Part shown: piece after piece, positions 33,878-42,967 of the stretch
How the letters are laid out: each line of letters opens with the position of its first letter
Numbering within the stretch: the first letter of the stretch is position 1
Source of the DNA: Variovorax sp. PCZ-1
GTDB lineage: Bacteria; Pseudomonadota; Gammaproteobacteria; Burkholderiales; Burkholderiaceae_C
Direction: 5' to 3'
DNA: 64,000 nt
Assembly (NCBI RefSeq): GCF_018413605.1
Contig: NZ_JAHCDN010000001.1
Span: 1,426,001-1,490,000 of the forward strand
Made by a program: the position numbers and the translations under genes
The notes under the pieces: generated by a model
Seen by the model: only the letters and a program-made list of their open reading frames with translations
The model's database searches: none
What the model was told of the DNA's origin: nothing

Positions 33878-34993
33878 ATGTCTAACGACCTATCCCTGCG
33901 CACATATAAAACTCTGGGACGTTCAGGCTTGTCTGTGAGCCCCTTGGCACTTGGCACAATGACGTTTGGCACCTCGCGTTGGGGTTCTGGTGAAGAGCAA
34001 TCACGCGCAATATTCAACGCTTACATCGAAGCGGGTGGAAATTTTGTGGATACCGCCGATGTTTATTCATCGGGCGTCAGTGAAGAGATGCTAGGCAGGT
34101 TTGTAACCGAACGCTCGCTCAGAAGCAGTATTGTGCTCTCAACGAAATCTGGCTTCGCTACAGGGCAGGGGCCACACTCGGGCGGTAATGGCGCAAAGCA
34201 CGTCAACAACGCGCTCAATGGATCGCTCAAGCGGTTGCAAACTGACTTCATTGATCTCTATTGGGTACATGTTTGGGATTCGGTGACGCCGGCTGAAGAG
34301 TTGCTGGAAACCATGGCTCAGCTTGTGCGATCCGGCAAGATTCGCTATTGGGGAATCTCCAATTCACCCGCTTGGTACATCGCCAAAATCGCAACTCTTG
34401 CATTGGCAAGAGGCTTGCCTGGCCCGATAGCCATGCAGTATTTTTATTCACTGCTCAACCGCGATATTGAAGATGAACATATGCCATTGGCCGATGAATT
34501 CAAGATGGCGATCATGCCCTGGAGCCCGCTGGCATACGGTCTGCTCACAGGTAAATACGATCGATCAGCAGTTGAAGCTGCAGCGCCAAGGGCTGCAGGC
34601 TTGCCAAGAGATGCGGCAACAACAGATAAACAACGTGCAGAGGGCGACAAGCGACTCGACGGTGCCAATCCGTTTGGAGATTCTCTGTTTACAGAGCGTA
34701 ATTGGAGCATTGTGGATACGCTCAAAGCAGTGGCTCAAGAAGCCGGACATAGCCCCGCTCATATCGCGCTGGCTTGGGTGGCTAGCCATCCTCGTGTCAC
34801 TTCGACGCTGATGGGGGTCAGTCGTGTGGAGCAAGTGGCCGACAACATCGCCGCACTCAATGTCAAATTATCGGTAGAACATAAGGCAAGGCTCGACGAG
34901 ATTAGCACGCCTGCCCCCCGAATGATTTACAGTTTCTTCACGTCCGGGTTTCGTCAATACGCAGTCTTTGGAGGCAGCTCAGTGATGGCCTAG
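33878..34993 (+). CDS. Aldo/keto reductase
   Basis: A 371-residue NADPH-dependent reductase of the voltage-gated-channel beta/YghZ-like branch. The tetrad Asp-Tyr-Lys-His is visible as FVDTADVYSSG, LSTKSGF and YWVHVWD. Cofactor contacts near the C-terminus are SRVEQVADNIAAL. Divergent from tetR, so it is likely induced by a compound that the repressor senses. The substrate is unknown. Confidence 0.92.
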   Translation: MSNDLSLRTYKTLGRSGLSVSPLALGTMTFGTSRWGSGEEQSRAIFNAYIEAGGNFVDTADVYSSGVSEEMLGRFVTERSLRSSIVLSTKSGFATGQGPHSGGNGAKHVNNALNGSLKRLQTDFIDLYWVHVWDSVTPAEELLETMAQLVRSGKIRYWGISNSPAWYIAKIATLALARGLPGPIAMQYFYSLLNRDIEDEHMPLADEFKMAIMPWSPLAYGLLTGKYDRSAVEAAAPRAAGLPRDAATTDKQRAEGDKRLDGANPFGDSLFTERNWSIVDTLKAVAQEAGHSPAHIALAWVASHPRVTSTLMGVSRVEQVADNIAALNVKLSVEHKARLDEISTPAPRMIYSFFTSGFRQYAVFGGSSVMA

Positions 34994-35003
34994 AGTTCAT
35001 CTA

Positions 35004-35056
35004 CTTTACCGAGTATGAGCGCCGTATGCTCATGAAGGTAAAGGATTCCTTTACCT
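35004..35056 (+). promoter_or_regulatory. Two overlapping, mutually exclusive hairpins
   Basis: The first structure pairs CTTTACC (35004-35010) with GGTAAAG (35037-35043) and ATGAGC with GCTCAT inside. The second pairs AGGTAAAGGA (35036-35045) with TCCTTTACCT (35047-35056). Both use the same GGTAAAG, so only one can form. It may end the reductase transcript or regulate the downstream ligase gene. Confidence 0.45.
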
Positions 35057-35170
35057 ACTGCAATCTCGGGCCACTGCAACCAACACACCATGACGCGTAA
35101 CTAGGGCAATTGCGCATCGCATAAACAGAAGTTTTGCCCGATACTGGGCGCTTGTTTATGGAGATCCAAA

Positions 35171-36799
35171 ATGTTAGGTTTGATGCAGTCGCAGCCCTTG
35201 TTGATTTCGAGTTTGATTGAGTTTGCGGATCGTCACCATTCGGATGGTGAAATCGTTTCTCGCCGAGTGGAAGGCGATATCCACCGATACACCTGGGCAG
35301 ATGTTGCTAAGCGTTCGCGGCAGGTGGCGGGGGCACTTGACGGCATGAAGCTCGCGTTTTCAGACCGTGTGGCCACGCTGGCTTGGAATGGGTATCGGCA
35401 TTTGGAGCTGTATTTCGGCGTGAGTGGCTCGGGAAGGGTGCTTCACACGATCAATCCGCGCCTGCATCCCGATCAGGTGGCTTGGATTGCGAATCATGCA
35501 GAGGATCAAGTGCTCTGCTTTGACATGAGCTTTTTGCCGATTGTGCAGGCGGTGCATGCGCGTTGCACCACCGTCAAGCAGTTTGTGGCGATGTGTGATG
35601 CGGATAAATTGCCGGCTGATAGCGGCATTCCCAATCTCATCAGCTATGAGGCTTGGATTGGCAAGCAGCCGACGGCCTACAACTGGCCGCAGTTTGATGA
35701 AAACAGCGCATCGAGCATGTGCTACACGAGCGGAACGACGGGTAATCCCAAAGCTGCGCTGTATTCACATCGCTCAACCACGCTGCATGCGTATGCGGCA
35801 GCGCTGCCGGATGTGATGAGCCTGTCTGCACGAGACAGCGTGCTCCCCGTTGTGCCAATGTTTCACGTCAATGCTTGGGGCATTCCGTACAGCGCTGCGC
35901 TCACAGGATGCAAGTTGGTGTTTCCCGGCCCGGCGATGGATGGCAAATCGATTTACGAATTGATCGAATCAGAGAAGGTGAGCTATGCGGCGGGCGTGCC
36001 CACGGTGTGGCAGATGATGCTGGGCCACATGAAGCCTGCGGGGCTGAAATTCTCCACATTGAAGCGCACGGTGATTGGCGGCAGCGCTTGCCCGCCCGCG
36101 ATGATTCATGCGTTTCAAGAAGACTATGGTGTGGAAGTGCTGCATGCTTGGGGCATGACGGAAATGTCGCCACTTGGCACGCTCAACACCCTGAAGAATA
36201 AGCAGCTAAGCTTGCCAGCCGATGAGCAGATGAAGATTCGCCTGAAGCAAGGCCGCGCGATTTATGGCGTGGATATGAAGATCGTCGATGCGGATGGCAA
36301 AGAGCTGCCTTGGGATGGCAAAACCTATGGTGATTTGCTCGTCAAAGGCCCATGGATTGTCAAAGAATATTTCAAAGGTGAGGGTGGTGATCCGCTCAAA
36401 GATGGCTGGTTTCCCACCGGCGACGTGGCCACGATTGATGCGAATGGTTTCATGCAAATCACGGACCGCAGCAAAGATGTGATCAAGAGCGGCGGCGAGT
36501 GGATCAGCTCGATTGATGTAGAAAACATTGCCATGGCGCACCCTGCGATTGCCATGGCCGCCTGCGTGGGCATGCCGCATCCGAAATGGGATGAGCGGCC
36601 AATCATCGCGGTTGTGAAGAAACCGGGGATGGAGGTGTCTGTGGCTGAGCTATTGAAATTTTACGAAGGCAAAACAGCCAAATGGCAGATCCCAGACGAT
36701 GTGGTGTTTGTGGATGCGATTCCATTGGGTGCCACTGGCAAGATGCAGAAGATGAAATTGCGTGAGCAGCTCAAGGATTACAAGTTACCCAGCGCTTAA
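35171..36799 (+). CDS. Acyl-CoA ligase (AMP-binding, long-chain type)
   Basis: A 542-residue ATP-dependent acyl-CoA synthetase. The P-loop [19 protein letters not shown] lies near residue 180, followed by [32 protein letters not shown] and the C-terminal catalytic Lys in [11 protein letters not shown]. It activates a fatty or aryl acid to its CoA thioester. The liv-type transporter follows on the same strand after about 145 bases, as seen in clusters that import and activate carboxylic acids. Confidence 0.92.
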   Translation: MLGLMQSQPLLISSLIEFADRHHSDGEIVSRRVEGDIHRYTWADVAKRSRQVAGALDGMKLAFSDRVATLAWNGYRHLELYFGVSGSGRVLHTINPRLHPDQVAWIANHAEDQVLCFDMSFLPIVQAVHARCTTVKQFVAMCDADKLPADSGIPNLISYEAWIGKQPTAYNWPQFDENSASSMCYTSGTTGNPKAALYSHRSTTLHAYAAALPDVMSLSARDSVLPVVPMFHVNAWGIPYSAALTGCKLVFPGPAMDGKSIYELIESEKVSYAAGVPTVWQMMLGHMKPAGLKFSTLKRTVIGGSACPPAMIHAFQEDYGVEVLHAWGMTEMSPLGTLNTLKNKQLSLPADEQMKIRLKQGRAIYGVDMKIVDADGKELPWDGKTYGDLLVKGPWIVKEYFKGEGGDPLKDGWFPTGDVATIDANGFMQITDRSKDVIKSGGEWISSIDVENIAMAHPAIAMAACVGMPHPKWDERPIIAVVKKPGMEVSVAELLKFYEGKTAKWQIPDDVVFVDAIPLGATGKMQKMKLREQLKDYKLPSA

Positions 36800-36943
36800 C
36801 GCAATTTGCAGCAGCTCTGCAGATCACCAGTCACGAACGTGATAGCCGCATTCAATCTGTGGTCTTGCATGCGGGCAATCCCCTAGCGTGATTTCGCTGC
36901 TCGTCCGTTAACCTCTCACCATTGTTTTTTCTTGGAGACTTTC

Positions 36944-38242
36944 ATGAATTTCACTTTCAAAACTATCGCTATCAGTGCAGCTCTTGCATGCGCAAGCGTC
37001 GCCTTCGCGCAAGCGCCTGCAAAGCCTGCTGCGCCTGCCAAAGCCGCAGCAGCTCCCGCTAAAGCTGCTGCTGGCCCATTGGCCGGTCAAACCGTCAAGA
37101 TCGCTCTGATCGATCCACAAAGCGGTTTGATGGGGCCAGTTGGCTTGAATCAGCTCAAGTCATTTCAATTTTTCGCCGATAAATTCAGCGCGAACAATCC
37201 AGCAGGCGTGAAGTTCGAGCTCGTTGGCTTTGACAACAAACTCAGCCCAGCAGAAAGCTTGAATGCTCTGAAGGCCGCCACCGACCAAGGCATCCGCTAC
37301 ATCACCCAAGGCAACGGCTCATCTGTTGCTGGCGCTTTGATTGATGCTGTGAACAAACACAACGAGCGTAATCCTGGCAAAGAAATCGTCTTCTTGAACT
37401 ACGCAGCCGTGGATCCTGATTTCACCAACAGCAAGTGCAGCTACTGGCATTTCCGTTTTGATGCTGATTCTTCTATGAAAATGGAAGCATTGGTGGAAAA
37501 CATGAAGGGCGATACCAACGTGAAAAACGTGTATCTGCTCAACCAAAATTACTCTCACGGACATCAAGTCGCCAAGTTCGCCAAAGAGATCATGGCTCGC
37601 AAGACGCCTAGCGTGAAAGTGGTGGGAGAAGAGTTGCACCCCTTGGCTCAAGTGCGTGATTTCGCACCCTACATCGCCAAGATCAAAGCTTCTGGCGCAG
37701 ATACTGTGATCACAGGCAACTGGGGCTCTGACCTCGCTTTGCTCGTGAAAGCAGCTAACGAAGGCGGCTATACCGGCAAGTTCTACACTTATTACACTGG
37801 CGTAACTGGCACACCAACTGCTTTGGGCAGCACCATGGAAGGCAAGGTCAAACAGATCGCGATCATGCACTACAACATGCCTGGCGAGATGGGCAAGTGG
37901 CAAGACGAATTCAAGGCCAAGTTCCAAGACGATATGTACACCGGCCAAATCCCGACCGTGTACAACGCCTTGTCTAACGCCATGGCGCAAGCCAAATCGA
38001 CCGAGCCAGCCAAAGTGGCTGCCGTGCTCTCTGGCATGAAGTTCAAGAACTGGAACGGCGACGTAGAAATGCGCAAAACCGATCACCAGCTCCAGCAGCC
38101 GATGCAAATGACGGTGTGGCAGAAAGCCGGCGGCAAATTCCCCAACGTAGCCGAGAAGACCAACATGACCTTGGCTCCCATTCAGGATTTCCCAGCTTAC
38201 ATCGCCAGCACGCCTACCAGCTGCCAGATGAAGCGTCCTTGA
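36944..38242 (+). CDS. livK: Branched-chain amino-acid-type ABC transporter substrate-binding protein
   Basis: A 432-residue periplasmic binding protein. A signal peptide (TIAISAALACASVAFA) is followed by an unusual Ala/Pro/Lys-rich stretch (about 25-48) before the type I binding fold begins at TVKIALIDPQSG. It has the usual two-lobe pattern (YLLNQNYSHGHQVAKF, ADTVITGNWGSDLALLVKA). The ATG at 36944 has GGAG in front. It heads the livKHMGF set. The ligand could be a branched-chain amino acid, an aromatic acid or a related carboxylate; the acyl-CoA ligase beside it favours an acid. Confidence 0.92.
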   Translation: MNFTFKTIAISAALACASVAFAQAPAKPAAPAKAAAAPAKAAAGPLAGQTVKIALIDPQSGLMGPVGLNQLKSFQFFADKFSANNPAGVKFELVGFDNKLSPAESLNALKAATDQGIRYITQGNGSSVAGALIDAVNKHNERNPGKEIVFLNYAAVDPDFTNSKCSYWHFRFDADSSMKMEALVENMKGDTNVKNVYLLNQNYSHGHQVAKFAKEIMARKTPSVKVVGEELHPLAQVRDFAPYIAKIKASGADTVITGNWGSDLALLVKAANEGGYTGKFYTYYTGVTGTPTALGSTMEGKVKQIAIMHYNMPGEMGKWQDEFKAKFQDDMYTGQIPTVYNALSNAMAQAKSTEPAKVAAVLSGMKFKNWNGDVEMRKTDHQLQQPMQMTVWQKAGGKFPNVAEKTNMTLAPIQDFPAYIASTPTSCQMKRP

Positions 38243-38255
38243 TCGATGCTTGATT

Positions 38256-38296
38256 AAATGACTTCGCAGTGCAACACTGCGAAGTCATTTTCATTT
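38256..38296 (+). terminator. Strong hairpin between livK and livH
   Basis: A perfect 16-bp stem (AAATGACTTCGCAGTG with its complement at 38275-38290), a three-base loop and then TCATTTT. It sits 14 bases after the livK stop and should cut down transcription into livHMGF, giving excess binding protein as is common for such operons. Confidence 0.8.
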
Positions 38297-38332
38297 TGAA
38301 GATACGCTTGCCTTAAAACTAAAGCTAAAGCT

Positions 38333-39367
38333 ATGGAATTTTTCATCATCTCAATGCTGAATGGCCTGAGCTACGGGCTGTTGCTGTTTTTGCTCAGCTC
38401 CGGTCTCACGCTGATTTTCAGCATGATGGGTGTGCTCAATTTTGCACACGCTTCGTTTTACATGGTGGGCGCTTATGTTGGCTACACCGTGAGTGGCATC
38501 GTAGGCTTTTGGCCTGCGCTGATCATTGCGCCGCTCGTTGTCGGTGCGATGGGAGCGCTGTTTGAAAAGTATGCGCTTCGCCGGGTGCATCAGTTTGGTC
38601 ATGTGCCTGAGTTGCTGATTACCTTTGGCCTGTCATACATTATTTTAGAGTTGGTGCAACTCGTTTGGGGGCGCTCAGCCGTTGAGTTCAAGCCGCCCGA
38701 AGTGCTGCGCGATTCATTGTTTACGCTCATCAAGCATAGCCAAGATGGCCTGAGCTTCGCGTGGGGGCGTGCCGGCCCTGAGCTATGCACCTCTGCTGAT
38801 GCCAGCGTGAAAATCGTTTGCTCACTCTTTCCTGCAACGCGCGGCTTCATGATGTTTGTGGCGCTGATCATGCTGGTGGCTGTGTGGCTGCTGCTCACCC
38901 GTACGCGCATTGGCCTCGTGATTCAAGCCTCGCTCACTCACCCTGAAACCGTGGAAGCACTCGGCCACAATGTGCCGCGTGTGCTGATGATGGTGTTTGG
39001 TGCGGGCGCTGCGCTCGCTGGCTTGGCTGGCGTGATTGGCGGTAGCACATTCGTGACGGAGCCAGCTATGGCTGCCGCTGTCGGCTCGGTGATTTTCGTG
39101 GTGGTGGTTGTGGGAGGCATGGGCTCGCTCTCTGGTGCCTTCCTTGCCTCCATCTTGATCGGTGTGATCCAAACTTTTGCAGTGGCGTTTGACACATCAC
39201 TGGTTTCAGTCGCTCAAGATCTTGGCATGCAGCTCTCTGACGCTGCAAAAAACAACTCCCTCATGAAGCTCACCATTTCGCAAGTTGCGCCGATCTTGCC
39301 GTACCTGTTCTTGGTGTTGATTCTGATCTTCCGGCCTAAGGGTCTCTTAGGAACGCGGGAGGGTTAA
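38333..39367 (+). CDS. livH: Branched-chain amino-acid-type ABC permease LivH
   Basis: A 344-residue inner-membrane permease with about eight hydrophobic helices (NGLSYGLLLFLLSSGLTLIF at the start; GGTFVT-like and GGMGSLSGAFLASILIGVIQT near the end, the coupling region). It is longer than the usual ~300 residues because of an inserted periplasmic loop at about residues 118-165. It is followed by livM after three bases. Confidence 0.94.
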   Translation: MEFFIISMLNGLSYGLLLFLLSSGLTLIFSMMGVLNFAHASFYMVGAYVGYTVSGIVGFWPALIIAPLVVGAMGALFEKYALRRVHQFGHVPELLITFGLSYIILELVQLVWGRSAVEFKPPEVLRDSLFTLIKHSQDGLSFAWGRAGPELCTSADASVKIVCSLFPATRGFMMFVALIMLVAVWLLLTRTRIGLVIQASLTHPETVEALGHNVPRVLMMVFGAGAALAGLAGVIGGSTFVTEPAMAAAVGSVIFVVVVVGGMGSLSGAFLASILIGVIQTFAVAFDTSLVSVAQDLGMQLSDAAKNNSLMKLTISQVAPILPYLFLVLILIFRPKGLLGTREG

Positions 39368-39370
39368 AAG

Positions 39371-40666
39371 ATGTCTAAAGCGTATTACGAATTCAAGCCC
39401 TACAACGTTGGCCGAGTGATCGTCTGGGGGCTTTTTGCTCTCGTGTTGGTTGTGGCTCCGCTGATCTTCAACAGCGGCCTCTCCACCATGATGCTCGCGC
39501 AAATGGGCATCGCCATCATTGCCTGCCTGTCATACAACATGTTGCTCGGGCAGGGCGGTATGCTCAGTTTTGGGCATGCGGTGTACACAGGCTTGGGCTC
39601 CTATGTGGCGATTCATGCGCTCAATATCGCTACCGGCGGCAAATTGCCGATTCCTGTGAGCTTGGTGCCCATCGTAGGCGGTCTGGCAGGATTGTTCTTT
39701 GCTGTGTTGCTGGGCTATGTGACTACGAAGAAAGCCGGCACGCCTTTCGCCATGATCACCTTGGGCATAGCTGAGTTGGTGTTTGCCATGTCGCTCATGT
39801 TCTCTGAATTCTTCGGTGGCGAGGCTGGCGTATCGAGCAATCGCGTGATCGGCCAAGCTTTCTTTGGTATCACCTTTGGCCCTGCTATTCAAGTGTATTA
39901 CTTGATCGCGGTCTACACATTCATCTGTGTGGCGCTGATGTTTGCCTTCACGCGCACGCCGCTTGGGCGCATGCTCAATGCGGTGCGTGATAACCCAGAG
40001 CGCGTGGAATTCGTGGGCTACAACACGCAGCGCGTGCGCTACATGGCCTTCATCATCTCTGGCTTCTTTGCTGGCGTGGCGGGCGGTTTGGGTGCGATTT
40101 TGTTTGAGATCGTCACAGCCGAAGTGGTAGGCGCAGCGCGCTCGGGCGCGTATCTGCTGTTCACCTTCCTCGGGGGTGCGACGTTCTTCTTCGGCCCCAT
40201 CATCGGTGCCGTGCTGATGGTGCTGGCTTTTGTGTTGCTCTCAGAGTTCACCAAGGCGTGGCTGCTTTATCTGGGCCTCATCTTCCTCTTCATGGTGATG
40301 TATGCGCCTGGCGGTATTGCCTCGCTGATCATGATGAATCTGCGTGTGGCGGCTTTTGGCTTCTTGCGCAAACTGTGGGTGAGTTATCTGGCGCTCTTTG
40401 TGTGCGGCTTGATCATTTTGCTGGGTGCCGGCGCAATGATTGAGATGATTTATCACCTGCAGCTCAATGTGGCTTTGGGCAGTCAAATGAAGTTTGTAGG
40501 CATTCCGCTGGATGCCAAAGGGCTCAATAGTTGGTTTGGCGCAGGCTTTGTGTTGCTTACTGGTTTGGGGCTGTTTGAGGTCGCTCGGCGACAATTCTCA
40601 AGAGAGTGGAATGAGATCCAAGAAGATATTGAGAAAGAGATCAAGCGAAGGGAGGCCGCACTATGA
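39371..40666 (+). CDS. livM: Branched-chain amino-acid-type ABC permease LivM
   Basis: A 431-residue permease. LSYNMLLGQGGMLSFGHAVY and GRMLNAVRDNPERVEFVGY are the family signatures, and GGATFFFGPIIGAVLMV lies later. A long C-terminal extension with two or more extra helices and a charged tail (EEIQEDIEKEIKRRE-like) makes it longer than E. coli LivM's core. Its stop overlaps the livG start as ATGA. Confidence 0.93.
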   Translation: MSKAYYEFKPYNVGRVIVWGLFALVLVVAPLIFNSGLSTMMLAQMGIAIIACLSYNMLLGQGGMLSFGHAVYTGLGSYVAIHALNIATGGKLPIPVSLVPIVGGLAGLFFAVLLGYVTTKKAGTPFAMITLGIAELVFAMSLMFSEFFGGEAGVSSNRVIGQAFFGITFGPAIQVYYLIAVYTFICVALMFAFTRTPLGRMLNAVRDNPERVEFVGYNTQRVRYMAFIISGFFAGVAGGLGAILFEIVTAEVVGAARSGAYLLFTFLGGATFFFGPIIGAVLMVLAFVLLSEFTKAWLLYLGLIFLFMVMYAPGGIASLIMMNLRVAAFGFLRKLWVSYLALFVCGLIILLGAGAMIEMIYHLQLNVALGSQMKFVGIPLDAKGLNSWFGAGFVLLTGLGLFEVARRQFSREWNEIQEDIEKEIKRREAAL

Positions 40667-41436
40667 GCCAGCCTATTCTTGAACTCAAAGATCTGCGCAA
40701 GAGCTTTGGCAAAACCGAAATCATTCGCGGTGTGAATCTTGCTGTGAATGCCGGTGAGCGCATCGCTGTGATCGGACCCAACGGCGCAGGCAAATCCACG
40801 CTGTTTAACTTGATCTCGGGCCGCTTCGAGCCTAGCAGCGGCGATATCCTGCTCAAAGGCCAGCGTATCAATGGCAAGAAGCCATTCGAGATCAATCGCA
40901 TGGGTCTCTCACGCAGCTTTCAGATCACCAATATCTTCCCTAAACTCAGCGTGTTTGAGAATCTACGCTGCGGCGTGCTCTGGAGCTTGGGCTACAAGTA
41001 TTCCTTCTGGAAATTCTTGGCCGATTTGGATGATGCCAATGATCGCGCAGAAAAGCTCATGGAAGAAATTCGCCTTGATAAAAAGCGCGATGTGCTGGCC
41101 ATGAACTTGACGTATGCCGAGCAGCGCGCGCTGGAAATCGGCATCACGATTGCTGGCGGCGCAGAAGTGATCTTGCTTGACGAGCCCACTGCCGGTATGA
41201 GCAAAACCGAGACCACGCGCTTCATCAAGCTTATCCGCGAAGTCACAGAAGGCAAAACCTTGCTCACTGTGGAGCATGATATGGGCGTGGTATTTGGCTT
41301 GGCTGACAAAATCGCCGTGGTTGTTTATGGCGAAGTGCTTGCCTTTGACACACCCGATGCCGTGCGCGCCAATGCAAAGGTGCAAGAAGCGTATCTCGGC
41401 TCGCCTGTGGCGGATGGCCAAGCAGGAGGACACTAA
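40663..41436 (+). CDS. livG: ABC transporter ATP-binding protein LivG
   Basis: A 257-residue ATPase. Walker A GPNGAGKST (near 41), signature region LTYAEQRALEIG (a drifted C-loop usual in LivG), Walker B EVILLDEPTAGM and H-loop TVEHDMG. The canonical Lys is present, unlike in the partner LivF. It starts inside the livM stop and is followed by livF one base after its own stop. Confidence 0.94.
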   Translation: MSQPILELKDLRKSFGKTEIIRGVNLAVNAGERIAVIGPNGAGKSTLFNLISGRFEPSSGDILLKGQRINGKKPFEINRMGLSRSFQITNIFPKLSVFENLRCGVLWSLGYKYSFWKFLADLDDANDRAEKLMEEIRLDKKRDVLAMNLTYAEQRALEIGITIAGGAEVILLDEPTAGMSKTETTRFIKLIREVTEGKTLLTVEHDMGVVFGLADKIAVVVYGEVLAFDTPDAVRANAKVQEAYLGSPVADGQAGGH

Positions 41437-41437
41437 G

Positions 41438-42145
41438 ATGAGCAGCGAACTCTTAAAAGTTGACAACCTGCATGGTTACTACGGCAAAAGCCATGTGCTG
41501 CACGGCGTAACTTTCAGCGTCGGGCAGGGCGAGATTGTGGCGCTATTGGGGCGCAACGGATCGGGCCGCAGCACCACTGCTAAAGCCATCATGGGCTTGG
41601 TTGATTGCACAGGCTCCATCAAGTGGCGTGAGAATGAACTTGTCGGTAAAAAAGCCTTTGAAGTCGCGCATCTGGGCATTGGCTACGTGCCCGAAAACCG
41701 CGACATCTTCCCCACGCTCACCGTCCATCAAAACCTCATGCTCGGCCAAAAGCGCGGCGCGAAAAACCCGCGCTGGAGCTTTGACGACATGTATCAAATG
41801 TTCCCCCGCTTGAAAGAGCGCCAGCACACAGAAGCCGGCGTGATGAGCGGCGGCGAGCAGCAGATGTTGACCCTGTGCCGTACCTTGATGGGCGATCCCG
41901 ATCTCATCATCATTGATGAACCCACAGAAGGCCTCGCGCCCAAGATCGTGGAGCTCGTTGGCGAATACCTCAAAGAGCTGAAAAAGCGTGGCGTCTCCGT
42001 CTTGCTCATCGAGCAAAAACTCACCATCGCCATGGCCATCTCAGACCGCGCTTTAGTGATGGGACATGGCAGTATCGTGTTTACTGGCACGCCGGATTCG
42101 CTCAGAGCTGATCCGTATATTCGCAAAGAGTGGCTGGAAGTTTGA
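41438..42145 (+). CDS. livF: ABC transporter ATP-binding protein LivF with altered Walker A
   Basis: A 235-residue ATPase, second of the pair. The P-loop reads GRNGSGRSTT, with Arg44 where Walker A has Lys. The signature MSGGEQQMLTL, Walker B LIIIDEPTEGLAPK and the later LIEQK H-loop position (Gln/Lys rather than His, as is usual in LivF) are in place. The ATG at 41438 has AGGAGG upstream. One subunit with a weak P-loop would make ATP hydrolysis asymmetric. Five bases of the motif are clear, so a reading error is unlikely. Confidence 0.93.
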   Translation: MSSELLKVDNLHGYYGKSHVLHGVTFSVGQGEIVALLGRNGSGRSTTAKAIMGLVDCTGSIKWRENELVGKKAFEVAHLGIGYVPENRDIFPTLTVHQNLMLGQKRGAKNPRWSFDDMYQMFPRLKERQHTEAGVMSGGEQQMLTLCRTLMGDPDLIIIDEPTEGLAPKIVELVGEYLKELKKRGVSVLLIEQKLTIAMAISDRALVMGHGSIVFTGTPDSLRADPYIRKEWLEV

Positions 42146-42160
42146 TTGTTTTTGGCTTGA

Positions 42161-42255
42161 GCGAAAAACGGGGTCCGATCACAATTCAGGATAGTGATCT
42201 CTCCGGAGCGAATTCAATTACAGACGAAATTGTGCTCTGACCCCATTTTTTGCGG
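42161..42255. repeat. Family D repeat, left copy (inverted relative to the right copy)
   Basis: A ~95-base unit running from GCGAAAAACGGGGTCCGATC to TGCTCTGACCCCATTTTTTG. It is itself partly palindromic. Its reverse complement matches 42805-42899 at about nine of ten bases. Confidence 0.92.
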
Positions 42256-42322
42256 TGACTGCTAAACAGTTTATTTCTACCGAAATAGTTTAAGGGCAAT
42301 TCGTTAGGCGAGTAAGTAGCAT

Positions 42323-42727
42323 ATGAGTGACGAAATCTTGATTGCACTTGCAGGACTTCTTCTTAGTGTCCTCACTTACTTTGCCGGTATCTGGCGAGCT
42401 GAGCGGCATCATCGAACGCAAGATAGCGAGGCTCGGATTACTCGGGTGTTTCAAAAGTACATGGAGTTCAGACGAAGCAACTACACAGGCGGCTATGACG
42501 GTGCGCAGAAAGCGGGCATTGCCACACTTGAGTCAAACGAAGAAATTCACACCTTCGCGACGTTGGTTGTTGGTCACGGCGAGTTACATCCGCTTGGTTC
42601 AGATCATGCAACGGTATTCGCCAGTGTGGATCTATTGAAATTTTTTCGCTACGCTGCCACCAATCGCGTTAACTTCCTTACTACTCCAATTGAGAGCGCA
42701 ATTGCTGATAGTGGAGCACGAAGCTGA
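42323..42727 (+). CDS. Small unknown protein between inverted repeats
   Basis: A 134-residue protein with one N-terminal membrane helix (ILIALAGLLLSVLTYFAGIW) and a charged cytoplasmic part (AERHHRTQDSEARITRVFQK). I do not recognise a family. The ATG at 42323 has no strong ribosome-binding site I can point to. It is alone between two ~95-bp inverted repeats, is more AT-rich than liv genes, and looks like cargo of a small mobile unit. It could be a small membrane effector or immunity-like protein, but nothing in sequence proves this. Confidence 0.65.
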   Translation: MSDEILIALAGLLLSVLTYFAGIWRAERHHRTQDSEARITRVFQKYMEFRRSNYTGGYDGAQKAGIATLESNEEIHTFATLVVGHGELHPLGSDHATVFASVDLLKFFRYAATNRVNFLTTPIESAIADSGARS

Positions 42728-42804
42728 TTCTTCCGTTGAGTGGCAGCCATCGGCGTGTTAGCTTGAACTCAACCCAGGTTGGCATGAATGAGTTTATTGG
42801 GGTG

Positions 42805-42899
42805 CACCGCAAAAATGGGGTCAGAGCACAATTTCGTCTGAACTTGAATTCGCGCCGGGGAGATCACTTTCCTGAATTGTGATCTGACCCCATTTTTCG
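42805..42899. repeat. Family D repeat, right copy
   Basis: It runs from CACCGCAAAAATGGGGTCAG to GATCTGACCCCATTTTTCGC and is the inverted partner of 42161-42255. The two bracket the 134-residue gene. Confidence 0.92.
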
Positions 42900-42927
42900 C
42901 TCTACCTAAGAAGAAAAATGGTCAATT

Positions 42928-42967
42928 GCCGGCATAAATACTGCGCAAGATGCTATTTAATTCATAG
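42928..42967 (+). repeat. Family B repeat overlapping the SDR stop
   Basis: GCCGGCATAAATACTGCGC, then AAGATGCTATTTAATTCATAG. The last codons of the SDR gene on the other strand (Met-Asn-stop) are read from its right end. Confidence 0.87.

Noticed and set aside
42290-42330. CGTTAGGC before the 134-residue gene, similar to an integron attC core (GTTRRRY).
   Set aside because: No matching inverse core (RYYYAAC) or attC stem could be found on either side, and no integrase is present; the ~95-bp inverted repeats explain the block better.
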